Part shown: positions 1 through 10,822 of the stretch, in pieces | Layout: each line of letters opens with the position of its first letter | How positions within the stretch are numbered: the first letter of the stretch is position 1 | NCBI GenBank assembly: GCA_027604705.1 | Contig: JADHYV010000012.1 | Span: 427,859 to 491,858, forward strand | Reading direction: 5' to 3' | DNA length: 64,000 nucleotides | Source: Allomyces arbusculus | Lineage: Eukaryota; Blastocladiomycota; Blastocladiomycetes; Blastocladiales; Blastocladiaceae | Made by a program: the position numbers and the translations under genes | The notes under the pieces: model-generated | Seen by the model: the letters and a program-made list of their open reading frames with translations, nothing else | Database searches by the model: none | What the model was told of the DNA's origin: nothing

Positions 1-690
1 TGTACTTGTGCACGATTTTGCCAAGGCTGAAGTCGGTCGACAGGTGCTGCTCGAGCCACTTGATGTGCGAGAAGACTATGAAGTGTGAGGCGGGGTGGAT
101 GGATGGGTCAAACGGAGATCCGGTGCGCTTGAGAGTGGAGACCAGCGACGCGTACAAGAATCGACAGGCTCGGACGCGCGAATCGTAACAATATAATTCT
201 CGCCCATGGCCGCGAGCCGCAACAGCGACTCGACGGCCGACTGTGCCTGATTGAACCATTCCGTCACCGATCCGGCCGTGAGCGCGGACGTGTCGATGGG
301 CGGCTCGGGATCGGTCGTATCCGAGGTGCTGACGCTGTCGCTGCTGTTCGCACCGTCGCCCGCATCCGCGTTGGTCGACGCTGTGTCCGCATTGGTCGAC
401 GCGCTGCCATCCTGCGGCGGATCCTGCAGCTGCTGTTGTGGTTGTTCTTGCGCGGGTGGGGGTGGTGACGCCGCTTGGTGCTGCTGCACGATATGCGTGA
501 GCTTGGCAAGCGCGTCGTCGAGCGCACCGCGCGGCGCTTGCTGTGCGGCAGCGTGCACGGCGAGCGGTTCGGCGTCGGCGTCGGGATCCGCGTGTGCCGT
601 TCCGGCGATCAGGGCCAAGAGGGCAATCACGACCAGCACGAGAAGGGGCACGCGCGCGCCGCGCTTGCGGGGCGGGACAGGCGCGATCAT
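1..690 (-). CDS. N-terminal part of an unknown secreted or type II membrane protein (runs off the left edge, apparent frameshift)
   Basis: The ATG at 690 opens a minus-strand frame with a basic start (PPRKRG) followed by a strong hydrophobic stretch at about residues 14-34, fitting a signal peptide or signal anchor. Next comes a Gln/Pro/Ser/Asp-rich stalk. The first frame stays coding-like to about position 200 (…LLRLAAMGENY). From about 198 down to position 1 a different frame is the coding-like one (…YDSRVRACRFLYASL…, then HFIVFSHIKWLEQHL…). No GT-AG intron of reasonable length explains the switch, so I read it as a sequencing indel or a real frameshift. The rest of the gene lies outside the window. 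I do not recognise the family. It is divergently arranged with the GH26 gene. Confidence 0.5.
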
Positions 691-2003
691 GGCGACGGAT
701 GGCAGCTGGTCGGCAGGAGCTCAGCGAGAGAGCGTGCGTCGGGCCGGGGGTGTCGTTGCAATTTGTGGGCGCGGGAAGTCTTGCTGACGGGTACGGGAGG
801 GCACAGAGGGGTGGCCGTGTGTGCAGGGGCAAGTGGTGCCAAGGCCGGTGCGCGGTGCCAAGGCCAGTGCGCGCTGCCGGGCGCAAGTGGAGCGCGCGGC
901 AGCGCACGCGCGAGCGAGCGCACGGGGCGGACAAGCGGCGCGCATGCCGACGTGCGCGCCGGTGATCTGACCGTTGTGGTGGTGGTCGCCGGCGGCCGGA
1001 CGTGGGCGCGTGAGCGTGAGCGTGAGCGTGCGCGAATGGGCGAGGGGGGAGACGCGGCGTGGCGTCGTGGGAGACGTGCGAGTTTTCGAGCTGCATGCGC
1101 ACGTGGCTGCGGTGGAGCGGAGGGCGGATCGCGGAAGGTGCCTGGTCACCACGGATCCCTGAGGCAAACTTTGAAGGCACGCACCAGTTCTCCTTCTGGC
1201 CTGCGGTTCGGGCGCTGGCGCCGCGCGGCAACCAAACCAACCACGCGCCGCCGCCGAACGACCCTCGACTCCCCCACACCACCAACCCATCGACCACCGA
1301 GAAACCGGTGCCTGTGGCGCGCGCGCCATTTCATCTTGGACTTGGCCGGTCTTGGCTGGTGTCGACTCTGTTCCACCTCGTCGCGGCTCGCGCTCGTCGT
1401 CGCGGGCAGCAATCGACTTCACGGCGGCGCTCATCGTGCAGCCAGCAACACGGGGCAATACGCTCTCTCTCCCGCACCCGTCGTCCATCGCCAGCCGTCC
1501 CTGCGTGCTCTACCGCATTGACGGCAACCCCCACTCTCTCTTCAAGCGACAAGCCGTCCGTTCGACCCGCTTGCACCAGTCGCACCCGGCCAACGCTCTG
1601 CAAACGTGCCCGCAGGGTCAGCCAAGCCCGCGCGTGCCAGCCCGCCGACGCCGTCCAACGCCGCTCCTTTCGCGAAGACGGCCCTCGCGCTCCAGCCGAC
1701 CTCGTCGACCTGCCGCGCCGAGCAACCAGCACGCACTTGGCTTCCGCTTCGATACCAATCGCTCGCGGTGCTTCTTGCTGCGCCTGCACTGCCGCCTCGG
1801 ACGCACGGCTCCTTGGTGCTCCTGCCGGCGCCATCCATCGCAGCTGTCCCCGTGTACTCCTGTCGTGCTCGCAAGTACTGGTCGTGGTCTGCGTCAAGTC
1901 CTGGTGGGCATCCCATTCTCTCGCTCCTCCATCTTTCTCGCGCGCGCGTCTCTGTCGGCCTCTCGAGACTCGTCCATCCCTGCTCTACTTGCACCACCGC
2001 ACC
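691..2003. other. Intergenic region between divergent genes
   Basis: About 1.3 kb of very GC-rich sequence between two divergent ATGs (690 minus, 2004 plus). Several long frames cross it on both strands, but they are Arg/Pro/Ser-rich, mutually overlapping and match no family I know. It probably holds both promoters and the 5' UTRs. Confidence 0.5.
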
Positions 2004-3729
2004 ATGCCCGAGTACCACCAACTTCAGCCCTTTGCTCCACGTTCCCCTGCTGCTCCTGCGCCGCCCACCCCCGCCTACTCCCTCTCCGACCCGATGCTGC
2101 CACCACCAGGCGCCAACGACCAGTACTTGCAGCAGGTAGGTTCCGCGCCGCCCGCACCACCGGCTGCATCTTCCTCTTCGCACGCGTCGGCGTTTTCGCC
2201 GCGTCCGCTCGATGCGCACCCGTACAGCAATGCGCACTTTACCCAACACGTGCACCACTACCAGGTCGAGGATACGGGCATGAAGTCGATTGGCCGCGTC
2301 AAGCGCGTGAACCGCCGCCGATTGATTCTTTTCGGAGGACTCGGTGTGCTCGTCGTGGCAGCGATCACGGTCGGCGTCCTGTTTGGCGTGGGTGTCCTGC
2401 ACATCCGGACTGACTCGGACGCGATCACGGCGTCGAGTACGGGACCAACGGCTGTCTCGTTTACCGGCAAGAAAGTGATGCCGGTGCCTGGCGGCGTCAT
2501 TTTTGGCGCGCACCTGTGGGGCGACAATATTGATTGGGCACCGTCAAGCCCACAGGAATGGAACCAGTGTGTGGTGCCTCCCTTCTACCGTGTGGCGTGA
2601 GTGGGATCATGACACTCATCGCATGCTTCTCCACCAGGTTTGCCGGGTTCAACGGCGCTGGTTTCGGCATTTTCTCGTCGGTCGATGCCGACAAGGGCGT
2701 GCGTGACTATGACTTGGTGCTCGAAAAGGCCGATGCCGTCAAGGCTGCGGGCGCGTTCTTGCTGCTTACGGTCGAGCCTATGGACGCTAAGGGGCTCGAT
2801 ATGATCACCGACGACGTGCTCTCCAAGATTGCCGGGCTGGCGAAGAAGATTAACGACAAGGGCGTGCCGCTGATGCTGCGGTTCGCGCATGAAATGAACG
2901 GTACTGTGCTCTTCAACGCTCGATTGTTGGATGGCGGTCCACTCGTCGTTTCTGACCCTGTCTGTGCTTTCGGGAATAGGCTCATGGAACCCATGGGGCC
3001 AGCATCCGGAAAAGTACCGCGACACGTGGAAACGACTCGCCAAGGCTGTGCGTGCGCAAGCGCCCATGACCTCGCTCGTGTGGTCGCCCAACGGCCCGGA
3101 GGGCTACCCGTGGTCGTCGGAAACCTACGCGGCGAAACCCGGCAGCGCCGACTACGCGGCCATGGACACGAACGGTGACGGCGTCGTTGACGCCAAGGAC
3201 GACCCTTACTCGCCCTACTTCCCGGGCACCGACTATGTCGACTGGATTGGCGGGTCGATCTTTCATTTCGACACGTATCCGTTTGGGAAAAACGAAATGC
3301 CCGAGGCCAACTCGGCGCTCGATATGGTCATGGGCGGGAACGTGTCGACGTGGTCGATTGCCAAGTTTGCCAAGGACCGCAACTTGCCGTTTGGCGCGTT
3401 CGAGACGGGCATTATTTATTACCCGACACCGGTCTCGGGCGACACGGGCACCGACGTGAACCGCAACTTGAAGCGCGCGTGGCTCGCGCAACTGCTCGAC
3501 CCGAATTTGCGCAAGCAGTCGGGGCTCGCGCTCGCGATTTGGTTTGGTACGCTGGTTATGCGGGTGCGACCGATTGCTTGGCGAGGACTAACTTTGGAGC
3601 ACGCGAATAGAAATTGCCAAGACCGAGGCAACGAACCTCTACCGCGACTTTTCGCTCTTCAAGGACCCGGCCGTGCGGCCCGACATCAAGCAAGACTTCA
3701 AGAGCTACTCGGTCGTGGGTGCTAAGTAG
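2004..3729 (+). CDS. Membrane-anchored GH26-family glycoside hydrolase (endo-beta-mannanase-like)
   Basis: Four exons: 2004-2596, 2638-2900, 2980-3546, 3611-3729 (513 codons). The introns are GT-AG and one is only 41 nt. The N-terminus is Pro/Ser/Ala-rich, followed by RVKRVNRRR and a single TM helix near residues 110-133, so the protein is type II with the enzyme outside or in the secretory lumen. The catalytic region carries the GH26-like motif RFAHEMNGSWNPWGQ (E is the expected acid/base), then WSPNGPEG and a C-terminal F-E-T-G element that could hold the nucleophile. A Ca-loop-like DTNGDGVVDAKDD stretch precedes the PYSPYFPG…VDW block, as in related fungal GH26-like proteins. Family rules suggest beta-1,4-mannan hydrolysis, but the substrate is inferred. 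The start has context caccATGc. Confidence 0.85.
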
Positions 3730-4059
3730 TTTTTCCCTGTCGCCTCGTCAAGACGCGCGGCCCTTGCTCAATCGCTCTCGATTTCGTTTTGGAGTGTCCC
3801 ACTTTGTATGAACCGTCCACCATTGCTGCCTGCCTCTCGTGGTGGCCTCGGAAACCCGTTAGCTTTTTTTTCTCTTCCGCTTCCACTCCCTCCTTCGTTT
3901 GCGTACTCGACTGTTGCAAATGGTGTTGGTTCCATGCCGTGTCCATTCTTGTTTCCCCTCCACGTTTCGTACGTCCCCATTAACGAAATACACATGTCCT
4001 GATATTTTTCGACTTGGCACAACTTGTCCGCCGCCATCAACACGCCCATCCATTCTCAC
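3730..4059. other. Intergenic spacer between convergent genes
   Basis: This 330-base stretch lies between the GH26 stop and the ankyrin-gene stop. It holds only short frames and pyrimidine-rich runs, presumably the two 3' UTRs. Confidence 0.5.
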
Positions 4060-4901
4060 TCAAGCCTGGTCCCTCCGCGCCGCTCCACTCGCACTGCCAC
4101 TACCCTCAACAGACGCCCCACGCGCGCGCCCAGCCTGGAACTGCTCCAGCACCAATTCCGTGACCGCCGCATGCAGCTCCTGGTCTCCGGCCTCGCCATC
4201 CGCCAAATCCGACCGCTGTAGCGCGCGCTCAATCCGTGCCATTGCCGCGTCGCGCGCGGGCGTGTTATCGGCCTCGTCGTCCGACGCCAAGACGTGAGCG
4301 AGATTATCCTCGTCGTCGTCGCTCGTCGCGGGCAAGGTGTAGCGAATGCCGGCAGCGTCGAGCCGGGTAGCGAGGAGGGCAACGACAGCGTCGCGGTCGT
4401 CTTCGGCGGCCACGTCAATTGGGAGCTGGCCGTCAGAATTGCGCGCATCGAGTTTGGCGCCGGCGGTGAGCAGGATGTCGACGACGGTCGGGTCCTCGGC
4501 AACGTGCAGAGGCGTGTCTAATCGGAGGAAAAGGCGTCAGGGACGGGAACCACCGGGTGGAGTAGGGGAGCTGGGGCGGACGTACCGCCGTCCTCGTCGG
4601 CAATGTTTGGGTTGGCGCCCTTGCTCAGCAGGAACCGCACGAGGTCGACATGGTTGTACTAGCGCAACAAACGTATCGATCAGGTCTCGGCAACTGTCGT
4701 GCGTGTTCAAGGTGCCGGGGAAATAATTACGCTGGCAGCGGCATGCAACGGCGAGTATCCCGTGTCGTCTTGCGCGTTCACGTCGACACCCGCATCGAGA
4801 AAGGCGGCGACGCGGTCAACGTGGCCGTCGGCACACTCGAGCCAGATGTTGTTGCTGGCGGTCGGGTTCGGGACGGTGGTGTCGACAACAGGACGGCCCA
4901 T
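4060..4901 (-). CDS. Ankyrin-repeat protein (YCR051W-like)
   Basis: Three exons on the minus strand: 4901-4731, 4658-4586, 4517-4060 (233 codons). Splicing keeps the frame across both introns. The protein begins MGRPVVDTTVPN and holds about four ankyrin repeats: VDRVAAFLDAGVDVNAQDDTGYSPLHAAA, then a repeat starting YNHVDLVRFLLSKGANPN, then a degenerate repeat (TPLHVAEDPTVVDILLTAG). Its C-terminal half is acidic and helical (SDDDEDN, then repeated Arg/Glu-rich segments). The overall plan, a short protein with N-terminal ankyrins and an acidic tail, resembles fungal YCR051W-type proteins of unknown role. No enzymatic motif is present. An in-frame upstream extension exists but has no better ATG. 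Confidence 0.75.
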
Positions 4902-5110
4902 AATTGCAGCGAGTTGAATTTGATGGTGGTCGTGTCTCAAGCAATCCGTTTGGATGTCGATTGACGGCGGATCATTCCGCAATGGCAAAGAGGGGAATGG
5001 CAACTGAGATGACGGGGTAGCAACCGATCATGTGGGAATGGTGATCGCGTCAACAGAGTGATTAACGATCTTGTCTCGCGCCACCATAGCCACGTCCACC
5101 CAACCCAGGT

Positions 5111-5178
5111 GGCGTCGTTGACGACGATCCGCTCCAGCCACTGTTGGCGTCGCTGACGACGATCTGCTCCAGCCACTT
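5111..5178. repeat. Tandem 33-bp duplication
   Basis: Two 33-bp copies (5111-5143 and 5146-5178) differ at 3 positions and are spaced 35 bp apart. Read on the minus strand, each copy encodes a similar peptide (WLEQIVVSDA and WLERIVVNDA), but in different frames because the period is 35. This suggests a decayed remnant of a repeat-containing coding sequence. Confidence 0.6.
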
Positions 5179-5371
5179 CAACAGCCCTTGATTGCCGACG
5201 ACACGAACACGTAATCCCAGCCGACGAGCACGCCATTCACAGTTCACGTCATGAGGTCCTGCCATATTTCGAAGCGCCAGCAGGATACGCCACGACCATC
5301 ACGGCATGCGCCGACAACGGCTCCTCGGTGGAAACGCGCCAACGTCGTCATGGGGCCGTGCTCGTCCAACG

Positions 5372-5656
5372 TCGATGTCGTCTTCGAGCTCCAGAATGGC
5401 GCCATCGTCGCTCGCGCCAACCGACGAACCGTCACCGGACCTTGTGATCGCGCGCTTGGTCAACGACGTGCCGATTGTTCGCCGAGCAACGGCCTTTATT
5501 CAAGCCGGGTCCCAGCAGCAAGATTTGAAATCACCTCATCCAAGTCGAGTGGAGCAACGCGACGACTACGGCGGCTGTGAAATGAGAATGGCGCGATTAC
5601 TCTCCGAGTGCGTCGTTGCTAGGCTGGAACCGAACGTTGATCACATCGAACATTGA
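5372..5656 (+). CDS. Possible small hypothetical protein
   Basis: An ATG-initiated frame of about 94 codons with a Ser-rich start (MSSSSSRMAPSS) and a mixed helical remainder (DLVIARLVNDVPIVRRA). There is no recognised domain and no intron. It sits between the ankyrin gene and the permease promoter, close to the tandem duplication, and could equally be a gene remnant. Base composition is compatible with coding but not decisive. Confidence 0.25.
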   Translation, partial: SMSSSSSRMAPSSLAPTDEPSPDLVIARLVNDVPIVRRATAFIQAGSQQQDLKSPHPSRVEQRDDYGGCEMRMARLLSECVVARLEPNVDHIEH

Positions 5657-5749
5657 GGGGGCCCCGACGTGCGCGCGCTGACGCCGGGACGATCACGATT
5701 GTCCCGCGGGCCGCGGATCACGGTCAATGAACGCTGCTCGACGAGAATG

Positions 5750-5757
5750 TATAAATA
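5750..5757 (+). promoter_or_regulatory. TATA box upstream of the permease
   Basis: TATAAATA lies 160 bases before the permease ATG at 5917 in an otherwise GC-rich region, a plausible core-promoter element on the plus strand. The assignment rests on motif and position only. Confidence 0.4.
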
Positions 5758-5916
5758 CTGGCGCGGGTCCCGCCATGGTCGACCATCATCCACTTCCTCA
5801 CCCTCCAAGCTTCCCGACGAGCTCTCCTTCCGTCCTCGTCTTGTCGTCGACAACGTGCACCTTCTCCACCCGACTGCACCTGCGCCGCAACCTGCCCGAC
5901 GACGACGACGATCACC

Positions 5917-7615
5917 ATGACCTCGGCGCTGCGCTCCTTCTTTGGCGGCACCAAGTCGGTCGAGGATTTCCAGGAAGAGTCGAACCAGAAGAACGAGCTG
6001 CGCCGTCGTCTTGGCGCGCTCGACGTGGTCCTGATTGGTACTGGCGACATTATCGGCGCCGGCATTTTCGTGATCACGGGCACGGCTGCCGCCAAGTATG
6101 CCGGTCCGGCCATCATCATCAGTTTCCTGATTGCCGCGGTCGCCTGCGCGTTTGCCGGCCTCTGCTACGCTGAAATGGCGGCCATGATTCCGGTGTCGGG
6201 CTCGGCATACTCGTACGCCTACGCGAGTGGCGGCGAGGTGCTCGCGTGGATTATTGTGCGTTTCCCGTTTGACTGCCAGTCGTGGTCGCCGCCGTTTGCG
6301 CTCATTGCAGTTTGCTGACTCGCACTTTCATGTCGATGATTGATAGGGATGGGACTTGATGCTCGAATACCTCGTCGGCAGTGCCCTCTGCGCGCAAGGC
6401 TGGTCGGCCTACCTGAAAAAGTTCTTCAAGTACTGCGGCGTGACTCTTGGCCCGAACCTGACCAACACGCCGTGGAAGTGGGACGCTGAAAACGGCTTCT
6501 CGACGGGCGACGGCTACATTGATCTGCCGGCGCTGCTCGTGGTCGTCATCGTCTCGATCGTGCTCGTCATCGGTGTCCGGCAATCGGCCAACTTCAACCA
6601 CTTCTTCGTCGTCTTCAAGCTCGCTGTGATCCTGCTCTTCATTGTCGCCACCTGGGCGCACATTGACGGCAAGAACTTTGACCCCTTCTTCCCGCCGCCT
6701 TCGGAGAAGCACGAGTACGGTGTGCACGGCATTTTCTTGGCCACGACGCAAGTGTTTTTCGCGTTCATTGGGTTCGATGCCGTCGCCAACACGGCGCAGG
6801 AGACGCACAACCCGGCGCGGGACATGCCAATTGGGATCCTCGGGTCGCTCGTGCTTTGCACGTTCCTGTACGTTCGCCTTCTTGCTTACCCTCGACCCGG
6901 CCACGCTCAGCCGTGATGCTCACCTCGATTTTTATTCGCTTTCAATAGGTACATCATGGTTTGCGTGAACCTTGTCGGGATCGCGCCGTACTACACGCTC
7001 GAGACGGCAGCGCCGCTGGCCCAAGCCGTCGAGAACATTGGCATGAAGTGGCTCTCCGTCGCGACGACCATTGGGGCCCTGGCCGGGTTGACCTCGGTCG
7101 TGACGGTCGCCCTGATGTCTCAGCCGCGCGTCTTTTACGCGATGTCGCGCGACGGCCTGTTGCCGCAAGTCTTTGCTAAGGTGCACCCGAAGTTCAAGAC
7201 GCCTTACATTACGACGATCACGACGGGCACCGCCTGCGCGCTCATGTCCGGCTTTGTGCCGCTCGACGTGCTCAACAGTATGTCCTCGGTCGGGACGCTC
7301 TTGGCGTTTGCGATTGTGTGCGTGTCGGTCGCAATTCTGCGGTACACGCGGCCCGACGTTGAGCGCAAGTTCAAGGTGCCCGGCGGCCCGCTGCTCGTGC
7401 CCGTTCTCGGTGCCGCGATTTCGCTGGGGCTGATTATCCAGTCGGGTGGCGCAAGTGTTCTGCGTGTGGTCGTGTGGATGGCAATTGGGCTCGTCGTTTA
7501 CGTCTTCTACGGTCGCACGCACTCGGTGTTGCGTCACAAGCACGATGTGGCCGCGCAAGCTGAGCCAGGAACGACCAAGGGCGATGTCAAGGTCGATGGG
7601 GACATCAAGGCATGA
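5917..7615 (+). CDS. APC-superfamily cationic amino-acid permease
   Basis: Three exons: 5917-6255, 6347-6867, 6949-7615 (508 codons). The second donor is a clean GTACGT. The start follows atcaccATGa. The protein has about 12 hydrophobic helices. Family hallmarks include the first-helix glycine signature G-x-x-I-G-A-G-I-F-V (residues ~43-52), the E-M-A-A-M-I-P-V-S-G-S-A-Y-S-Y block, and F-F-A-F-I-G-F-D-A-V-A-N-T-A-Q-E, typical of CAT/YfnA-type transporters. It should sit in the plasma or vacuolar membrane and import amino acids by proton symport or facilitated exchange. Substrate choice cannot be read from the sequence. A piece of exon 3 recurs inverted at about 8.1 kb. Confidence 0.9.
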
Positions 7616-8026
7616 GTTTGAGCGCCGCGGGTCGGTGATTGGCGGTTGTTTGTGTTTTCTGGCGGTCTTGCTCCAGTTTTGCCGTTGTTTTTCGTAGATC
7701 TTTTGATAGCCTTTTGGCTCCCGAGCACATTTGTACAGGACCCACGTGGGTGTGCGCTTGTTGGAATGAAAATCATTTCGCTGCTTTCTTCATAGTACTA
7801 TGTCGTTCTATCGTTGCGCTGCTGTTTCCCTTGTGTCGTGTCGCGAAGTTGCTGTTCTCACAATCGCTGTAGTTTCTGCAGTTTCATGGGTCATACTTGT
7901 ACGTGAACCCAAACAATATTGTGAGCAAAGCGAACTTCCGGTCCAAAATCTTCGCATTGCGACGGAGCAAAAGACAGCAACTATCGCCTCCCCATCACGC
8001 TTGACTGACACACGGTGAGCAGACAT
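7616..8026. other. Intergenic region, no gene seen
   Basis: About 410 bases of AT-richer sequence follow the permease stop. Only short frames are present. It probably holds the permease 3' UTR and terminator. Confidence 0.45.
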
Positions 8027-8175
8027 CGTCGTGCAGGCCGTGCCCGTCCTGATCGAGGTAATGTAGGGCGTCTTGAATTTCGGGTGCACCTTGGCAAAGA
8101 CGTGCGGCAGGAGGCCGTCGCGCGACATCGCGTATGAAAGACGTGCAGCTGCGACATCAGCGTGACGGGCTGTCA
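8027..8175 (-). pseudogene. Inverted fragment of the permease gene
   Basis: On the minus strand this ~150-base stretch closely matches permease exon 3 (about 7110-7255), including YAMSRDGLLP followed by VFAKVHPKFKTPYIT. Conservation drops off sharply on both sides. It has no start, no splice partners and frame-breaking sequence around it, so it is a gene fragment, not a second permease. It lies 400 bp downstream of the parent in opposite orientation. Confidence 0.85.
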
Positions 8176-8508
8176 CCCGCTGCCACGCACGACGGAAGCC
8201 AACCTAGTCACAGTGTGAATATCCGACTCCACTATTTGGTATAGATATGATTTATCGTTTGCTTTGATCAAGCTGGCCATGTCACGGTTGATTTGTGGTG
8301 CTTTGCTGTCCCTGTCGCTGGTGCTCAGGCTTTCAACGCACAGATCATATTCAAGGCTCAACAAAACTGTATCGGTGGTGATTCGAGCCCTCGCAAAACA
8401 ATAGCAACAACGAAAAAAAATTCCGGCGGCGCGTGCTGGCTCCTGCACGCTTTAGTTGGCCTCGAACGGGCCAGTTGACGATCGGACACGTCGAGTCGCA
8501 TCGTCGAC
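8176..8508. other. Intergenic spacer
   Basis: About 330 bases between the permease fragment and the 3' end of the ABA4-like gene. I see no supported gene. The part nearest 8,400 contains an A-rich tract. Confidence 0.4.
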
Positions 8509-9077
8509 TCAAAAGAGGCTGTTCGGATGGTTGAAGCGGCCCATGCCGGCCTTGATGAGGAAGTAGGAGAGCGTGCCGGTGGGCCCGAGCAGCAGCGTGA
8601 GGGCGAGGCACGGCGCAACAACGGCGCGCGAGATGCCGACCTGTTGACATGCATGGAAATGGTTGCGACACGTGAGCAGCCAGTAATCGATTCGGACACG
8701 ACTCAACCACAAGCAAGCATGAAACGTACGCGCTGCGCGTCGCGCGCCGTGAACCACCCGAGCACCAAATCAAACGCGAGGTAATGCATCCACGCCGCGG
8801 CAATATGGTGCGTCTCACCCAAATGGAAGAACCGGATAATCCCGTTCAGGTTGCCCAGGTCGGCAAACGTGACGCCCGTGGGTGGGGCCAGCGCGACGGC
8901 GGGCGCGATCCAAACATAGCTGACGGCGTTGAGCAAAACGGTGCCGAGCACGAGGTAGCGCGTCTTGCGCGACTGCGGGGCAAAGGCCACGGCGAGCCAG
9001 GCCGGGAAGACGGGTTTGCTGGCCAGCGAGAAAACGGCGTGCACGGCGGCGGCAGGGTAGGTCCAGGGCAGCGGCAT
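8509..9077 (-). CDS. ABA4-like (DUF4281) integral membrane protein
   Basis: Two exons, 9077-8730 and 8640-8509, joined at a GTACGT donor with phase kept (159 codons). It begins MPLPWTYPAAAVHAVFSLAS and has four hydrophobic segments. The family pattern is clear: VFSLASKPVFPAWLAVAF, then FADLGNLNGIIRFF, then WMHYLAFDLVLGWF, then APCLALTLLLGPTGTLSYFL. The ABA4 family is best known in plants, where it is needed for neoxanthin formation, and it is also widespread in bacteria and algae. Its biochemical activity is not settled. In a fungus it may act on carotenoids or other isoprenoids, but that is inference. No carotenoid gene is adjacent. Confidence 0.85.
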
Positions 9078-10044
9078 CTTGGATCAGCGGTGGATTGCAG
9101 CGGGTTGGCCAAGTGGAGCGCGACTTGGTTGGTGGTTGCAATGTCGGGCGAGGACGCCAAATACACAGTACAACCACGGATCGGTCGGCCTGTCGTTTGT
9201 CAGGTCGCATGTGACCGTGTTGGCCGCCTTGGCCAAGAGAAGGGTCGTGCATGAATGGAGCGGTATCCTCCCTTCGTGCCTCCGATCGCGTGCGCTTGCA
9301 AAGTGAAACCCTGGCCGTGCTCACGACGACAGCGCGTGGGATGCGCACCACCATCAGAGGCACCCACGCGGCCTGCCGGCCCACCAGGAACAGCCCACGC
9401 GCTGTTTTGCCCGAGCTCATCTTGAACCTGATTGTCGACTGCACTGCTCGTCGATACCGCAAATGACTTGGGCTCCCAGCGAATTGCTCTCAGGGCGACG
9501 TGTTGGTCGCTCCATAATGTCGCGCTCCAGGCTGTGGCGAACGACTACCTCTGCCTTTCCTGGCGTTATTGAATTGGCAACAGTTGCGCTCGGCCGCGCC
9601 TTCTCGTCCCCCAAACAAGCGGGAATAGCTCCACTCGCACTATGCTCCCTTGACTGTGTGTACGATCCTGTGCTTTGTGGGTGCGCGCTTCACTCTCAGT
9701 CACTTCGACTATTGCTGTCGACAACAAGGCTCCAGAACAGTGGCGCTACATTGCGGTCCCATCGAAATGGATTCGTTCTCTGCGCATATGGCCTGGAGCA
9801 CCACTCCTTGCTGTTCCAATTTGCTTGCGTCGTTTCGGCTCCTCGTGAGGATTGACCTTGGGTTCGTGGTCACAGCAGAGCTGCTTTGGGACATACCATG
9901 CATGCATCCCTGATGCCCAGAACTACATCTCTCACATGTAATTCCATGGCGTCAGAGCTGAGGACTTGACAGAACTTGCGGCAGTCGTGCTTCCACAGGT
10001 TCAACATTTGTATTCGTGCTGAGCGTCATCCCTAGGATAAAGAG
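9078..10044. other. Gene-poor region
   Basis: Nearly 1 kb of lower-GC sequence with only short frames that lack splice partners or family motifs. It includes the promoter of the ABA4-like gene near its left end. I see no supported gene. Confidence 0.5.
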
Positions 10045-10081
10045 TTGTGGGTATTACCGGACCGCCGTGTTGAACTTAGGC

Positions 10082-10822
10082 GCATCTGCACCACCCACAT
10101 GATGCAGCGAATTCTGTCGCTCACTGCGTACCTCATAGAAGTGGTTTATATTCTGTCGCAGGTATTGCTCAATCATGCCGACCTTGATTTCGATTTTCCA
10201 CTTCGCTTTGGGAAGCTCGCCCAGGCAAAGCTGACAGCAGTCATGTTTGGTCGTCTTTTCTTAGAGGCGCTGATGCTCGGACCGCACCTGGTGCACATGG
10301 GCGGATTTGACGCAGCTGTTGGGGAACTTGTGAACGAAGTATATTCCTCACACGTGCATGTCTCCTCGATGCCCTTGCTTGAGCAGACTGATCCCCCCGC
10401 TTGTTTGGATGTGCAGTTTTCCGCTCAGCGCTTCATTCACTTATCCGCACTGTCTTCCTTCCTCACGCGCAGCTGCAACCTTCCCTGAATTTGCGGATGG
10501 CCCGCACAGCAGCGACGCACGTTCGGTGGTCGAACGCTCTGTGCCGGCCGCGCTAGGAATGAAGGGTTGGTCGGTGCACAATCGTCGCTTCACAGGGCTT
10601 GCCCACACGCTAGACGAGGCGTTTGTCTTGGAGCTCGACAAGCGGGCTATGGAAAACCAAGTGTCGTGCCTTCGTTTCAAGCTGCCAGAGGCAGAGGATA
10701 GACGTAGTGTGATCGACAAGATTGGGATGGACATTCTTAGGCGCGTGCATGCCGCAGATGTTACAGCTGGTTGCATCCGGATCGAACAAGTGTGTTTTGC
10801 TGCAACAATCGAGATGAGTTAA
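10082..10822 (+). CDS. Putative two-exon gene of unknown function
   Basis: Two successive plus-strand frames look coding-like but I could not settle the splice. The first (to about 10,440) gives a helical stretch, ILSLTAYLIEVVYILSQVLL. The second (about 10,480-10,822) gives GMKGWSVHNRRFTGLAHTLD followed by acidic/basic helix and a stop at 10,822. Codon use is less GC-biased than in neighbouring genes. No known domain was recognised. It may be a degraded or fast-evolving gene. Start and junction are uncertain. Confidence 0.3.
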
